A stretch of DNA of 10,884 nt from Pseudomonadota bacterium (GCA_022705125.1 JAKJFB010000066.1:1-10884), one strand, 5' to 3'; counted from the stretch's first letter, positions 1-6,954 are shown. Notes: generated by a model from the sequence alone, not told the origin. A program made the numbers and translations.

Positions 1-125
1 GCGCCGATATGGCCAGACACCGAGCGCGTGGCGGCGCCGGCACTCACCTTGATCGGTGGGATTGTTGTTCCGCTCTCCGACCGGGGGAGAATGTCCGCGC
101 ACCACACATCGGGGTGCGCGACCTC
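1..125. other. No recognisable gene downstream of fliR
   Basis: This is the stretch after the fliR stop codon. In many proteobacteria flhB follows fliR, but translating the minus strand here gives no FlhB-like N-terminus (no charged EKTE/ATPRR-type start). A minus-strand frame is open to the window edge and could be the start of another gene, but it is too short to judge and has no convincing ribosome binding site. I also see no terminator with a T-run. Plus-strand frames run into the fliR antisense and have no family resemblance. Confidence 0.5.
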
Positions 126-905
126 TCACGGCACGCCGGCCAGCTGGCGCATCAGCGCGAAGGCCTGCGCCGACAGCGTGTCGAAGCGCGGCATGAACTC
201 GCGCATGCTGGCCCAGACGATGAACAGCCCGAACACCATCGAGACCGGGAAGCCGAGCGAGAATACATTCAGCTGCGGCGCGGCGCGCGTCATCACGCCG
301 AAGCCAAGGTTCACGACCAGCAGCGCGATCACGGTGGGCAGAGCGAGCAGCAAGCCGCTCAAGAACAGCCACGATGCCGCCGACACCAGGGTCCAGCTCG
401 GCTCGGGACCGAAGGCCCCTGAGCCTGCCGGCAGGTAGCGGAAGCTCTCCAGCAGCACCTCTAGCATCGCGAGATGACCGTTGCTGGCGAGAAAAACCAG
501 CGTCAGCAGCACCGTGAAATATTGCGCCAGCACCGTGACGCTGATGCCGTTGGCCGGATCGACCATCGAGGCGAAACCGAGCGACATCTGCATCGCCATC
601 AGCTGCGCGCCCATCACGAAGACCTGGTAGAACAGCTGCATCGCGAAGCCGAGCCCGAGGCCGATCAGCAGCTCCTGCGCGATCAGCAGCATCGTCGCCG
701 GCGACAGAGGATCGAAGGCGGGCAGCGCGGGAAGCAGCGGCACCAGCAGTGCGGTCACCAGCAGCGCGAGGCCCAGCCGGATCCGTGCCGGCACCAGCTG
801 CATGCCGAACACCGGCGCGACCAGGAAAAAACCGCTCAGGCGAAACAGCGGGAACAGCCACGCGCCCAGCCATTGCGACAGCGCGGGGAGCGCGAGATCG
901 ATCAT
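126..905 (-). CDS. fliR: Flagellar biosynthetic protein FliR
   Basis: FliR is an inner-membrane subunit of the flagellar type III export gate, where it assembles with FliP and FliQ into the FliP5-Q4-R1 channel. The 259-residue product has the family's usual length. It is strongly hydrophobic, with about six membrane segments spread from residue 10 to 240. It also has the FliR-like run around residues 85-130 (GLGLGFAMQLFYQVFVMGAQ, then SMVDPANG) and a short charged C-terminus. The ATG at 905 lies four bases after the fliQ stop, in the order P-Q-R typical of the operon. The ribosome binding site is weak (GAAG), suggesting translational coupling to fliQ. No flhB follows within the 125 bases that remain. 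Confidence 0.97.
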   Translation of the reverse strand: MIDLALPALSQWLGAWLFPLFRLSGFFLVAPVFGMQLVPARIRLGLALLVTALLVPLLPALPAFDPLSPATMLLIAQELLIGLGLGFAMQLFYQVFVMGAQLMAMQMSLGFASMVDPANGISVTVLAQYFTVLLTLVFLASNGHLAMLEVLLESFRYLPAGSGAFGPEPSWTLVSAASWLFLSGLLLALPTVIALLVVNLGFGVMTRAAPQLNVFSLGFPVSMVFGLFIVWASMREFMPRFDTLSAQAFALMRQLAGVP

Positions 906-909
906 GGCT

Positions 910-1179
910 TCAGGCGAGCACCAGCGCGAAGGTGTCGGTGACGTGGCGCGTGAACTCGATGAGCCGCGCGAGCAGCCAGGGTCCGGCCGCCATCACCGTG
1001 ACCAGGGTCGTCAGCAGGCGCGGCAGGAAGCTCAGCGTCTGCTCGTTGATCTGCGTGGCGGCCTGGAACACGCTGACCACCAGGCCCACCACGAGACTGG
1101 GCACGATCAGCACGCTCACCATCAGCACGATCAGCAGGAAGCCCTCGCCGAGCAGCTGCACCATCATGTCGGGGCTCAT
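910..1179 (-). CDS. fliQ: Flagellar biosynthetic protein FliQ
   Basis: FliQ is a small two-helix membrane protein that wraps the FliP/FliR core of the flagellar export gate. The product is 89 residues, the normal family length. It starts MSPDMMVQLL, has hydrophobic segments at about residues 13-38 and 52-75, and carries the conserved middle VSVFQAATQINEQTLSFLP. The ATG at 1179 is preceded on the minus strand by a good ribosome binding site (AGGGAG, eight bases upstream). It lies 11 bases after the fliP stop and four bases before fliR, so it is clearly operonic. The same frame is open further upstream, antisense to nothing real, but the ATG with its binding site and the family length fix this start. 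Confidence 0.97.
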   Translation of the reverse strand: MSPDMMVQLLGEGFLLIVLMVSVLIVPSLVVGLVVSVFQAATQINEQTLSFLPRLLTTLVTVMAAGPWLLARLIEFTRHVTDTFALVLA

Positions 1180-1190
1180 CGTGGCGCTCC

Positions 1191-1997
1191 CTAGATTGCG
1201 AAGCTCGAGGCCAGCGAGCCGATGACCAGCGCCCAGCCGTCGACCAGCACGAACAGCATGATCTTGAACGGCAGCGAGATGATCATCGGCGAGAGCATCA
1301 TCATGCCCATCGCCATCAGCACGCTGGCGACCACGAGGTCGATCACCAGGAACGGGACGAACAGCAGGAAACCGATCTGGAACGCGGTTTTCAGCTCGCT
1401 GGTCACGAAAGCCGGCGCCAGCACCATGAACGGCACGGCTTCGGGCCCGGCCACCGGGCCGGTGCCCGAGATGCGCAGGAACATATCGAGATCGCTCTCG
1501 CGCGTCTGTGCCAGCATGAACCTCGCGAAGGGTTCGCGCACGCGCTCCAGTGCCTCGCGCGCGCCGATCTCCTCGCGCAGGTAGGGCTGCAACGCCTGTT
1601 CGTCGGCCACATCCAGCACCGGCTGCATCACGAACAGCGTGAGGAACAGCGCCAGCCCCAGCAGGATCTGGTTCGAGGGCGTCTGCTGAAGGCCGAGCGC
1701 CTGGCGCAGGATCGCGAACACCACGATGATGCGCGTGAAGGCGGTCACCATCATCAGCAGCGCCGGCAGCAGCGTCAGCGCCGTCATCAGCGCCAGGATC
1801 TGGATCGTGACCGTGTAGTCCTGGCTGCCGTCGGGATTGGTGGTGACCTTCATCGCCGGCACGCCGAGCGCGCCGCCGGCATCGAGAATCGAGGCAGCGC
1901 CGGTCTGCGCCAGCGCGAGTCCGGGCAGCAACAGCAGCGCGGCCAGCAGCCACGCTGCGGCGCCGAGCGGCCGCGCCGAACCCGCGCGGAGCCTCAC
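1191..1997 (-). CDS. fliP: Flagellar biosynthetic protein FliP
   Basis: FliP is the main pore-forming subunit of the flagellar type III export gate. The product is 268 residues. A cleavable signal peptide covers about residues 1-31 (hydrophobic run ending LALAQ), as is typical of FliP. The family core follows: [20 protein letters not shown] near residue 85, then [21 protein letters not shown] periplasmic loop spans about 125-185, and C-terminal helices include [20 protein letters not shown] and [13 protein letters not shown]. The start is GTG at 1997, overlapping the fliO stop by four bases (GTGA), which implies translational coupling. The next in-frame ATG would remove the signal peptide, so the GTG is preferred. 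Nothing appears truncated. Confidence 0.97.
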   Translation of the reverse strand: MRLRAGSARPLGAAAWLLAALLLLPGLALAQTGAASILDAGGALGVPAMKVTTNPDGSQDYTVTIQILALMTALTLLPALLMMVTAFTRIIVVFAILRQALGLQQTPSNQILLGLALFLTLFVMQPVLDVADEQALQPYLREEIGAREALERVREPFARFMLAQTRESDLDMFLRISGTGPVAGPEAVPFMVLAPAFVTSELKTAFQIGFLLFVPFLVIDLVVASVLMAMGMMMLSPMIISLPFKIMLFVLVDGWALVIGSLASSFAI

Positions 1998-2359
1998 GAT
2001 GACTCGCCCCGGCCGAGCGCCTGTCGCAAGCGCAACGCGAAGTCGCCGCTGCCCGGCTGGACCTTGATCACCGGGTCGGGGAATTCGTGCAGGCGCGTGA
2101 TCTGCGTCGGCGTGACCCCGAGCAGCAGCTGCGTGCCGCCGACATCGACTACCAGCACCCGCTCACGCGGTCCGAGCGCAAGCCCGGCCACCACCTTCAT
2201 CTGCCCGCCCCCGGCCACGCCGCCGACCTGCAGCCGGCGCAGCACCCAGGCGATCGCGAAGATCACCACCACCACGAGCGCGAGCCCCGCGGCGATTTCC
2301 GCCAGGGGCGCCAGGCCGATTCCCTCGCCCACGGGTGTGGTTGCTGCCGATACCGCCAT
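1994..2359 (-). CDS. fliO: Flagellar biosynthetic protein FliO
   Basis: FliO is a bitopic membrane protein that helps assemble the FliP ring of the flagellar export gate. The 121-residue product has one transmembrane helix at about residues 18-40 (ending AIAWVLRRL). A cytoplasmic domain follows with the FliO-type pattern of small beta strands: [21 protein letters not shown], then [19 protein letters not shown]. It is the first gene of fliO-P-Q-R. The ATG at 2359 is the only sensible start, because an in-frame stop lies 37 to 39 bases upstream with no ATG or GTG between. No good Shine-Dalgarno sequence is visible near it. A sigma-54-type promoter and a terminator lie immediately upstream. The usual upstream partner fliN is absent. 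Confidence 0.93.
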   Translation of the reverse strand: MAVSAATTPVGEGIGLAPLAEIAAGLALVVVVIFAIAWVLRRLQVGGVAGGGQMKVVAGLALGPRERVLVVDVGGTQLLLGVTPTQITRLHEFPDPVIKVQPGSGDFALRLRQALGRGESS

Positions 2360-2408
2360 GCTGCTGTCGCGCCAATTTTCCGTCGTCGTCCCGATTCACG
2401 GTGCAACA

Positions 2409-2423
2409 GCAAGCCGCGTGCCA
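2409..2423 (-). promoter_or_regulatory. Sigma-54 (RpoN) promoter of fliOPQR
   Basis: On the minus strand the sequence reads TGGCACGCGGCTTGC followed by T. It matches the sigma-54 consensus TGGCACG-N4-TTGC(A/T) throughout, with the obligatory GG and GC separated by exactly ten bases. It points toward fliO. Transcription would be expected to begin about 12 bases after the GC, near 2397, giving a leader of roughly 38 bases before the fliO ATG. Middle flagellar operons in polar-flagellated gammaproteobacteria are commonly sigma-54 dependent with a FleQ/FlrC-type activator, which fits. No activator site could be assigned. Confidence 0.85.
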
Positions 2424-2453
2424 GCACGGCGCAACCTTTTCGCGAACCAAAGA

Positions 2454-2477
2454 AATGGGCCCCGCGAGGGGCCCATT
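2454..2477 (-). terminator. Rho-independent terminator upstream of fliO
   Basis: A perfect 10-bp inverted repeat (AATGGGCCCC / GGGGCCCATT) with a four-base loop. On the minus strand it is followed by TCTTTGG, giving a short U-rich tail. On the plus strand no T-run follows, so it acts on minus-strand transcripts. It lies about 30 bases upstream of the sigma-54 promoter and would insulate fliO from leftward transcription. It probably belonged to a gene that once ended just upstream but is no longer present, because the truncated enoyl-CoA hydratase runs directly into it. Confidence 0.75.
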
Positions 2478-2487
2478 CGGGAGCAAG

Positions 2488-2495
2488 CCCCCCCC
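2488..2495. repeat. Run of eight C/G at the gene break
   Basis: Eight consecutive C on the plus strand (G on the minus strand). Reading the minus strand, recognisable enoyl-CoA hydratase sequence ends exactly here, and after it no frame resembles that family. The tract is therefore either the recombination or deletion point, a slippage site, or a place where an assembly joined two unrelated segments. Confidence 0.6.
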
Positions 2496-2733
2496 TGGTG
2501 TCGCGCATCCCGTTGATGTTGCCGCCCGAGGAAAAGGCCCTGCCATCCCCGGTGAGCACCAGTGCGCCGACCGCGCGGTTGCGGTTGATCCAGTCGCAGG
2601 TATTCACGATGTCGGGAATCAGACCGGTGCCGGTCAGGGCGTTGCGGACATCGTCGCGCGCCAGGATCAGCGTGGCGACACCGGCGTCGTCCAGCGTGAG
2701 ACGCGCGTCGGTGAGCTCCGGCATGTCGATCAT
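2488..2733 (-). pseudogene. Enoyl-CoA hydratase, N-terminal fragment (3' truncated)
   Basis: This is the first 80 or so residues of a crotonase-family enoyl-CoA hydratase/isomerase, which hydrates trans-2-enoyl-CoA in acyl-CoA beta-oxidation. The ATG at 2733 has a good ribosome binding site (AAGGGAG) and lies 14 bases after the stop of the second acyl-CoA dehydrogenase. Visible family features are the N-terminal strands (VATLILARDDVRNALTG) and the first oxyanion-hole motif (AFSSGGNI, residues 66-73), followed by MRDTRG. Family resemblance stops at the G8 run. The frame stays open to 2263 but only as antisense readthrough over the terminator and fliO. A complete member needs about 250-280 residues, so the second oxyanion contributor, the catalytic acid region and the C-terminal helices are all missing. 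The fragment should be non-functional unless an assembly error removed the remainder. Confidence 0.85.
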
Positions 2734-2747
2734 CGTTACACTCCCTT

Positions 2748-3776
2748 TCAGCCGGTGACCCGGCTCCACAGGTTCGAGGCGCCACCGCGCGTCACCATCC
2801 GTCCCAGGCTGTCCGCCCAGAAACGGTCGTTGCCGAAATCGGAGCGCCACGCCCACAGGCGCTGCGTGAAATGGTGCAGCGCGTGCTCGCGCGTGAAGCC
2901 GATCGCGCCGTGCAACTGGTGCGCGATCGAGGTGGCCTGGTGCACGGAGCGGTTGGCACGCAGCTTCGCGCAGGCGATCGCCAGGGTGGCATCGCCCGTA
3001 TCGGCGGCAAGGCAGGCAGCTCCCGCCGCGCAGCTCACCGCGGCGGCCTCCTCGGCCAGCAGCGCCAGCTGGTGCTGCACGACCTGGAACTTGCTCAGTG
3101 CGCGCCCGAACTGCACGCGCTCGTTGACGTGCGCGATGGTCAGCGCGAGCGCTCCCTGCAGTGCGCCACCCGTCTGCACCGCGCGCAGCAATGCGCCGCA
3201 GGCGCGCAGGTCGCGCCGTGCGTGCTCGCAGCGGCAGGACGCCAGCAGCGCGCTCTCGTCGAGCACCAGATCGAAGCGCGGTTCGCTGGCGGCGCAATCG
3301 CGCGCGCGCCGCTGCGACGCGGCCGCGGTGTCGTACAGCGCGAGGTATTCCACGCCCTCGTGCTCGAAAGCGGTCAGTACGCAGGCCTCGCCCCCGCCCC
3401 AGGGCACACTGGAGAGGCGCAGCGTCACGCCCCCCGGTGCAACGCTTGCTCCGGCGCACGCGGCAAGGGTGATCGCGGCCCCGGGCGGCGCGGCAATGTC
3501 GGTGCCGCAGAGCAGCTTGCGCGCCACCAGCGTCTCTGCGACCGGCAGCGGCAGCGCGTGCTGGCCGCAGGCATGCATCACGACCGCCGCATCCTGCCAG
3601 TTCCCGCCGAAGCCGCCCGCCTCCTCCGGTACCAGCACCTCGTCGATGCCGAGCTCGCGCACGCGCTCCCACGCGCCGGCGAAGTCCCCGCGCGCGCCGT
3701 GCCCGCGCTGCTCTGCCGCGATCCCCGGAAACAGGCGCCCGACCGTATCGGCGAGCATGCGTTGCTGTTCGTTCAT
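2748..3776 (-). CDS. Acyl-CoA dehydrogenase, non-catalytic-type (beta) subunit
   Basis: A 342-residue acyl-CoA dehydrogenase family protein. The N-terminal helical domain carries the motif LGIDEVLVPEEAGGFGGNW (about 42-60). The middle beta domain is shortened and lacks the usual SEPxxGSD signature. The C-terminal FAD-domain pattern is clear: NERVQFGRALSKFQVVQHQL (218-237), then HQLHGAIGFTREHALHHFTQ (286-305). I see no glutamate at either position used as catalytic base in this family (helix G or the later YEG-type site). The ATG at 3776 overlaps the stop of the upstream dehydrogenase by four bases (ATGA), so the two are translationally coupled. Short, base-less subunits paired with a catalytic subunit are known from the alpha2beta2 steroid side-chain dehydrogenases of actinobacteria (ChsE/FadE pairs). 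I infer the same arrangement here. The substrate is not determined. Confidence 0.88.
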   Translation of the reverse strand: MNEQQRMLADTVGRLFPGIAAEQRGHGARGDFAGAWERVRELGIDEVLVPEEAGGFGGNWQDAAVVMHACGQHALPLPVAETLVARKLLCGTDIAAPPGAAITLAACAGASVAPGGVTLRLSSVPWGGGEACVLTAFEHEGVEYLALYDTAAASQRRARDCAASEPRFDLVLDESALLASCRCEHARRDLRACGALLRAVQTGGALQGALALTIAHVNERVQFGRALSKFQVVQHQLALLAEEAAAVSCAAGAACLAADTGDATLAIACAKLRANRSVHQATSIAHQLHGAIGFTREHALHHFTQRLWAWRSDFGNDRFWADSLGRMVTRGGASNLWSRVTG

Positions 3777-4921
3777 CTGAGTCCGAGCCCCTTGGCGATG
3801 ATGCCGCGCAGGATTTCGCGGGTGCCGCCGCGCAGCGAGAAAGCCGGCGATGCCCGAAGCAGGTAGTCCAGCACATCCTGCAGCGCCGTGCCCGAGGACC
3901 CGAGGGCCTCGTCGTCCAGCGCGGCCTGCACCAGCGGCGGCAGCTCCTGTTCGAAGCGCGCACCGAGATCCTTCACGATGGCCGCCTCGAGCGCGGGTGT
4001 GCCGCCCCCGGCGAGCTGTCCCGCGACCGATAGCGACATCTGGCGCAGCGTCCACAGCTCCGCCGTGAGCTCGCCTATCAGTTCCGTGAGCCGGGGCGAG
4101 GGGTCGGGTCCGGCGGCCGCCACCAGTTCCTCGAGCAGACGGTAGCTGCTGAGATAACGCTCCGGCCCGCTGCGCTCGAGCGCCAGTTCCGCATTGACCT
4201 GCGCCCAGCCGTCTCCCTCGTTGCCGAGCAGCATCTCGTCGGCGACGAAGACGTCGCTGAAGAATACCTCGCCGAAATGCGCCGCGCCGGTGTGGTCGAC
4301 CACCGGTTTCACCGTGACGCCCGGACTGGACAGCTCGATGATGAACTGGCTGAGCCCGGCGTGGCGGCTGTCTTCTTCCCTGCTGGTGCGCACCAGCGCG
4401 ATCATCAGGTGCGCCTTGTCCGCGTTGGTGGTCCACAGCTTGGACCCGTTGATCTTCCAGCCCCCGTCGACGCGCGTGGCGCGGGTCCTGATCGAGGCCA
4501 GGTCGGACCCCGAATTGGGCTCGCTCATGCCGATGCAGCAGAACAGCTCGCCGCGAGCCATCGCCGGCAGGTAGCGCCGGCGCACGTCCTCGCGCCCGAA
4601 GCGCAACAGCAGCGTGCCGCTCTGGCGGTCAGCGATCCAGTGCGCGGCGACCGGCGCACCCGCGGCCAGCAGTTCCTCGAGCAGCACGTAGCGCTCCAGC
4701 GCGCTGCGTTCCTGGCCACCGTACTCGCGCGGCCAGGTCATCCCGATCCATCCCTTCTCGCCGAGCTTGCGGCTGAACCCGGCATCGAAGCCCTGCCAGG
4801 TGTGCGCGCGCTCGCGCGGCGTCATGCCCGCGAGTTCCTCGCGCAGGAATTCGCGCACTTCCCGGCGCAGCCCCGCGGTTTGCGCCGGAAGCGCCAGCGG
4901 TTCGAAATTGAAACTGTTCAC
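3773..4921 (-). CDS. Acyl-CoA dehydrogenase, catalytic-type (alpha) subunit
   Basis: A full-length 382-residue FAD-dependent acyl-CoA dehydrogenase that introduces the alpha-beta double bond into an acyl-CoA. It has WPREYGGQERSALERYVLLE at about 63-82 and the family signature CCIGMSEPNSGSD at 128-140. WKINGSKLWTTNA follows at 155-167. The C-terminus has GGTREILRGIIAKGLGL at 365-381. The usual YEG-type catalytic glutamate position reads LRGG, so that base is absent. A glutamate in LALERSGPERYL (E249) sits where isovaleryl-CoA-type enzymes carry their base and is the likely catalyst. The start is GTG at 4921, six bases after a GGAG site that directly follows the thiolase stop. The gene lies in an operon with the thiolase upstream and the partner subunit downstream, overlapping by four bases. 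Confidence 0.92.
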   Translation of the reverse strand: MNSFNFEPLALPAQTAGLRREVREFLREELAGMTPRERAHTWQGFDAGFSRKLGEKGWIGMTWPREYGGQERSALERYVLLEELLAAGAPVAAHWIADRQSGTLLLRFGREDVRRRYLPAMARGELFCCIGMSEPNSGSDLASIRTRATRVDGGWKINGSKLWTTNADKAHLMIALVRTSREEDSRHAGLSQFIIELSSPGVTVKPVVDHTGAAHFGEVFFSDVFVADEMLLGNEGDGWAQVNAELALERSGPERYLSSYRLLEELVAAAGPDPSPRLTELIGELTAELWTLRQMSLSVAGQLAGGGTPALEAAIVKDLGARFEQELPPLVQAALDDEALGSSGTALQDVLDYLLRASPAFSLRGGTREILRGIIAKGLGLR

Positions 4922-4930
4922 GCCCGCTCC

Positions 4931-5365
4931 TCAGTTGTCCAGGTCATGGCGCCCGACGATTGCGACGCTGGCGACATTACGATTGGGAAAGCCGCCAAGA
5001 TTATGCGTCAGGCCCAGTTTCGGGTCGACCAGCTGGCGCTCGCCGGCGCGCCCGTGGATCTGCAGGTAGATCTCGTAGGCCATGCGCAACCCCGTGGCGC
5101 CCAGCGGATGACCGAAGCATTTCAGGCCGCCATCGACGTTGCACGGCAGCTCGCCGTCGCGGTCGAACTTGCCGGCCAGCACGTCCCGCCAGCCCTGCCC
5201 CACTTGCGCCAGTCCCAGGTCCTCCATCGTGATCAGCTCGGTGATCGAGAAGCAATCGTGCACCTCGACCAGGTCGAGTTCCTCGAGCGGGTCCGCGATG
5301 CCCGCCTCGCGGTAGGCGCGGCGCGCGGCCAGGCGCGCACCATCGCCTGTCGTTTTGCCCGCCAC
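4931..5365 (-). pseudogene. SCP-2-type thiolase, C-terminal fragment (5' truncated)
   Basis: This is the C-terminal part, about 140 residues, of a thiolase/lipid-transfer-type acetyl-CoA acetyltransferase. Visible features are ELDLVEVHDCFSITELITME (EVHDCF carries an active-site histidine), then DGGLKCFGHPLGATGLRMAY with the GHPxGATG motif, and a C-terminal LTHNLGGFPNRNVASVAIVG. Complete members are about 380-400 residues, so roughly 240 N-terminal residues with the nucleophilic cysteine are missing. An in-frame TAG lies four codons upstream of the GTG at 5365, and no ribosome binding site supports that GTG as a true start. Family resemblance begins only around ARLAARRAYREAGI. The fragment heads the thiolase, dehydrogenase, dehydrogenase, hydratase order, which fits side-chain or fatty acyl-CoA degradation. 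It cannot have thiolase activity as it stands. Confidence 0.88.
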
Positions 5366-5368
5366 ACG

Positions 5369-5500
5369 CTAGTGCCGATCATTGGCCCCGCGCAGCAGAC
5401 AAGCCTGGTACGGCGCCTGCTCTGGCGCGACACCCGCAAGTCCGATTTCGCGACCGGCGCCGTATACGTGATCGATGGCGGTGAGTCCTCGCGGCTCTGA
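5369..5500 (+). pseudogene. Short-chain dehydrogenase, C-terminal remnant (5' truncated)
   Basis: The plus-strand frame ending at 5498-5500 (TGA) reads SDFATGAVYVIDGGESSRL. This is the typical C-terminal strand and end of a classical SDR (usual form: F-x-TG-x-x-x-x-x-DGG). About 20-40 residues are SDR-like. The Rossmann TGxxxGxG motif and the YxxxK catalytic site are missing, and upstream the frame continues only as antisense to the thiolase. A strong terminator in the same orientation follows 52 bases after the stop, which supports a real plus-strand gene once ending here. It was probably the divergent neighbour of the thiolase operon. Confidence 0.6.
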
Positions 5501-5552
5501 GCAGCCGGCTCGCCGAGATTTCCCCTCTGCAGGTGTCATAGCAGCCTGCATT

Positions 5553-5587
5553 GCCGGACGCGGGGCTCCCGTGTCCGGCTTTTTTTT
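5553..5587 (+). terminator. Rho-independent terminator after SDR remnant
   Basis: On the plus strand GCCGGACGCGGG pairs with CCCGTGTCCGGC, a 12-bp stem with one G-T wobble and a three-base loop. Eight T follow directly (5580-5587). This is a textbook intrinsic terminator for plus-strand transcription. No T-run follows it in the minus direction, so it should not stop transcripts leaving the gene at 5590. Confidence 0.92.
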
Positions 5588-5589
5588 CC

Positions 5590-6954
5590 TCAGCGCCCGG
5601 TGTCGCAGACCTCGGGCAACCGCGCGCACAGGGCCAGGCGGTTGAAGCGCGGCGTGTAGTCCGCCGGGTCCAGAGCGATCGCGCGCTCATAGGCGCGCAG
5701 TGCGGCGCGCGGATCGCCCTCGCCTTCGTGCTCCAGCGCGTAACCGAGGTTGTTCCAGGCGCGTGCCCGTACCGGGCTCTTCGCGACCACGTCCGACCAG
5801 AACGCCCTTTCCGAGTGGTAGACGGTATTGCGCTGCCACGTCAGGCCTGCCAGAGCCGCCAGCACCAGGCAGCCTAGCAGCAGCGCCGTGCGCGGTGCCC
5901 GAGCGTGCAGACGACACCAGCCGATGCCCGCGAGCGCGTACAGCGGCACCGCGGCCAGGTACAGCTGGCGCTCGTTCACCACGTCGAGCCGGGGGACTAT
6001 CGAGTGCCCCGGCGCCAGCACCACGAGCAGCCAGCACAGCGCGAAAGCGCTCCAGCGCCGCTGGCGCAGCCCCCCCAGCGCCGCGCCGAACAGCAACGCC
6101 CACGCCAGCGCCACCAGCACCCAGCGCGCGCTCCACCCCGCGAAGACCGGCAGCACCGGATCTGCATTCAGCGCCCACGGGCGCAGCAACTGCCCCAGCA
6201 GGTACAGCACGCCGCCGCCCTGGCTCAACAGGTTCTCCAGCGGGGTGCGGATGGTGAAGGAGAAAGCCAGCAGCTCGCGGTATCGCGGCAGCGCCAGCAC
6301 GCTGCCCAGCGCGAGCAGCGCCAGCAACCATTGCGAGCGCGTCGCGCGCAAGGCGCTGCCCAGCGCTTGCCCGGCGGGCAAGCCCTGGGCTTCGCGCAGT
6401 TGCCAGAAGCCCACCAGCGTCAACACTGCCGGCAGCGCCAGCGCGGTTTCGCGCGTGGCCACCGCGGCCGCGAAACCCACCAGCGACAGCAGCGTCCGGC
6501 CGCCGAGCTGCGCCAGCACGCTGGCGAGGAGGAACAGGCTCATCAACGACACCGAGCGCCCCGACAGCATCGTGACGGCCTCTGTGTTTACCGGATGTAG
6601 CGCGAAGAGCAGCGCGCCAGCCAGCGCCGCGGCGGGCAATCCCGGCAGCAGCCGGCGCAGCAGCACCAGCACCAGGGTGGCATTGAGCAGGTGCAACAGC
6701 AGGTTCAGCGCATGCCAGCCCGCCAGAGCGCCCCAGCTGTTGTTGAGCGTGTAGCTCAGCTTCAACAGCGGTCGGATGCCGGGCATCGACTCGCGCCACG
6801 CCGCCAGCGACTGCACGGCCGGTTCGTCGACGATCACGTTGTAATCGTCGTACTGGGGTACGCCGGCAAAGCTGTTCGCGTAGGCCAGCGTCGTCAGCGC
6901 CAGCATGGCGAACAACGCTCGCCACGGCAGCGCCTCAGGAGCGCGGGGCGTCAC
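5590..6954 (-). CDS. GT-C/TMTC-like membrane protein with C-terminal TPR
   Basis: A 454-residue polytopic membrane protein with about ten hydrophobic segments between residues 12 and 370 and a soluble C-terminus. Just after the first helix is the acidic pair D36-D37 (PQYDDYNVIVDEPAV), placed like the catalytic aspartates of GT-C glycosyltransferases. Next come RPLLKLSYTLNN (61-72) and the TMTC-like HPVNTEAVTMLSGR (120-133). VNERQLYLA is at 326-334. One TPR unit is visible near 396-432 (ARAWNNLGYALEHEGEGDPR, then AYERAIALDP). Such proteins are predicted lipid-sugar-dependent glycosyltransferases of the inner membrane. The substrate is unknown. The chosen GTG start overlaps the upstream gene by 20 bases and lacks a clear ribosome binding site. 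An ATG at 6906 is possible but would cut the first helix. Confidence 0.8.
   Translation of the reverse strand: MTPRAPEALPWRALFAMLALTTLAYANSFAGVPQYDDYNVIVDEPAVQSLAAWRESMPGIRPLLKLSYTLNNSWGALAGWHALNLLLHLLNATLVLVLLRRLLPGLPAAALAGALLFALHPVNTEAVTMLSGRSVSLMSLFLLASVLAQLGGRTLLSLVGFAAAVATRETALALPAVLTLVGFWQLREAQGLPAGQALGSALRATRSQWLLALLALGSVLALPRYRELLAFSFTIRTPLENLLSQGGGVLYLLGQLLRPWALNADPVLPVFAGWSARWVLVALAWALLFGAALGGLRQRRWSAFALCWLLVVLAPGHSIVPRLDVVNERQLYLAAVPLYALAGIGWCRLHARAPRTALLLGCLVLAALAGLTWQRNTVYHSERAFWSDVVAKSPVRARAWNNLGYALEHEGEGDPRAALRAYERAIALDPADYTPRFNRLALCARLPEVCDTGR

Noticed and set aside
474..941. Long plus-strand open frames opposite fliR and other genes, rich in Gln, His and Arg
   Set aside because: They are antisense shadows typical of GC-rich genomes. 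Composition is biased and there are no domains.
1443..1470. GC-rich inverted repeat in fliP
   Set aside because: It is imperfect, lies within conserved coding sequence and has no T-run.
2263..2487. Continuation of the hydratase frame into the flagellar promoter and fliO
   Set aside because: It translates the terminator and promoter region and then fliO in the wrong frame, with no enoyl-CoA hydratase features. It is readthrough, not a fusion protein.
2454..5400. Possible mobile element with ends at 2454-2477 (hairpin) and near 5380 (ATTGGCCCCGCG)
   Set aside because: The similarity between the two sites is short and imperfect. No transposase, integrase or target-site duplication is seen, and the hairpin is better explained as a terminator.
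5369..5629. Minus-strand open frame of 86 codons spanning the SDR remnant and terminator
   Set aside because: It reads antisense through the terminator and the SDR tail, has no family resemblance and no ribosome binding site.
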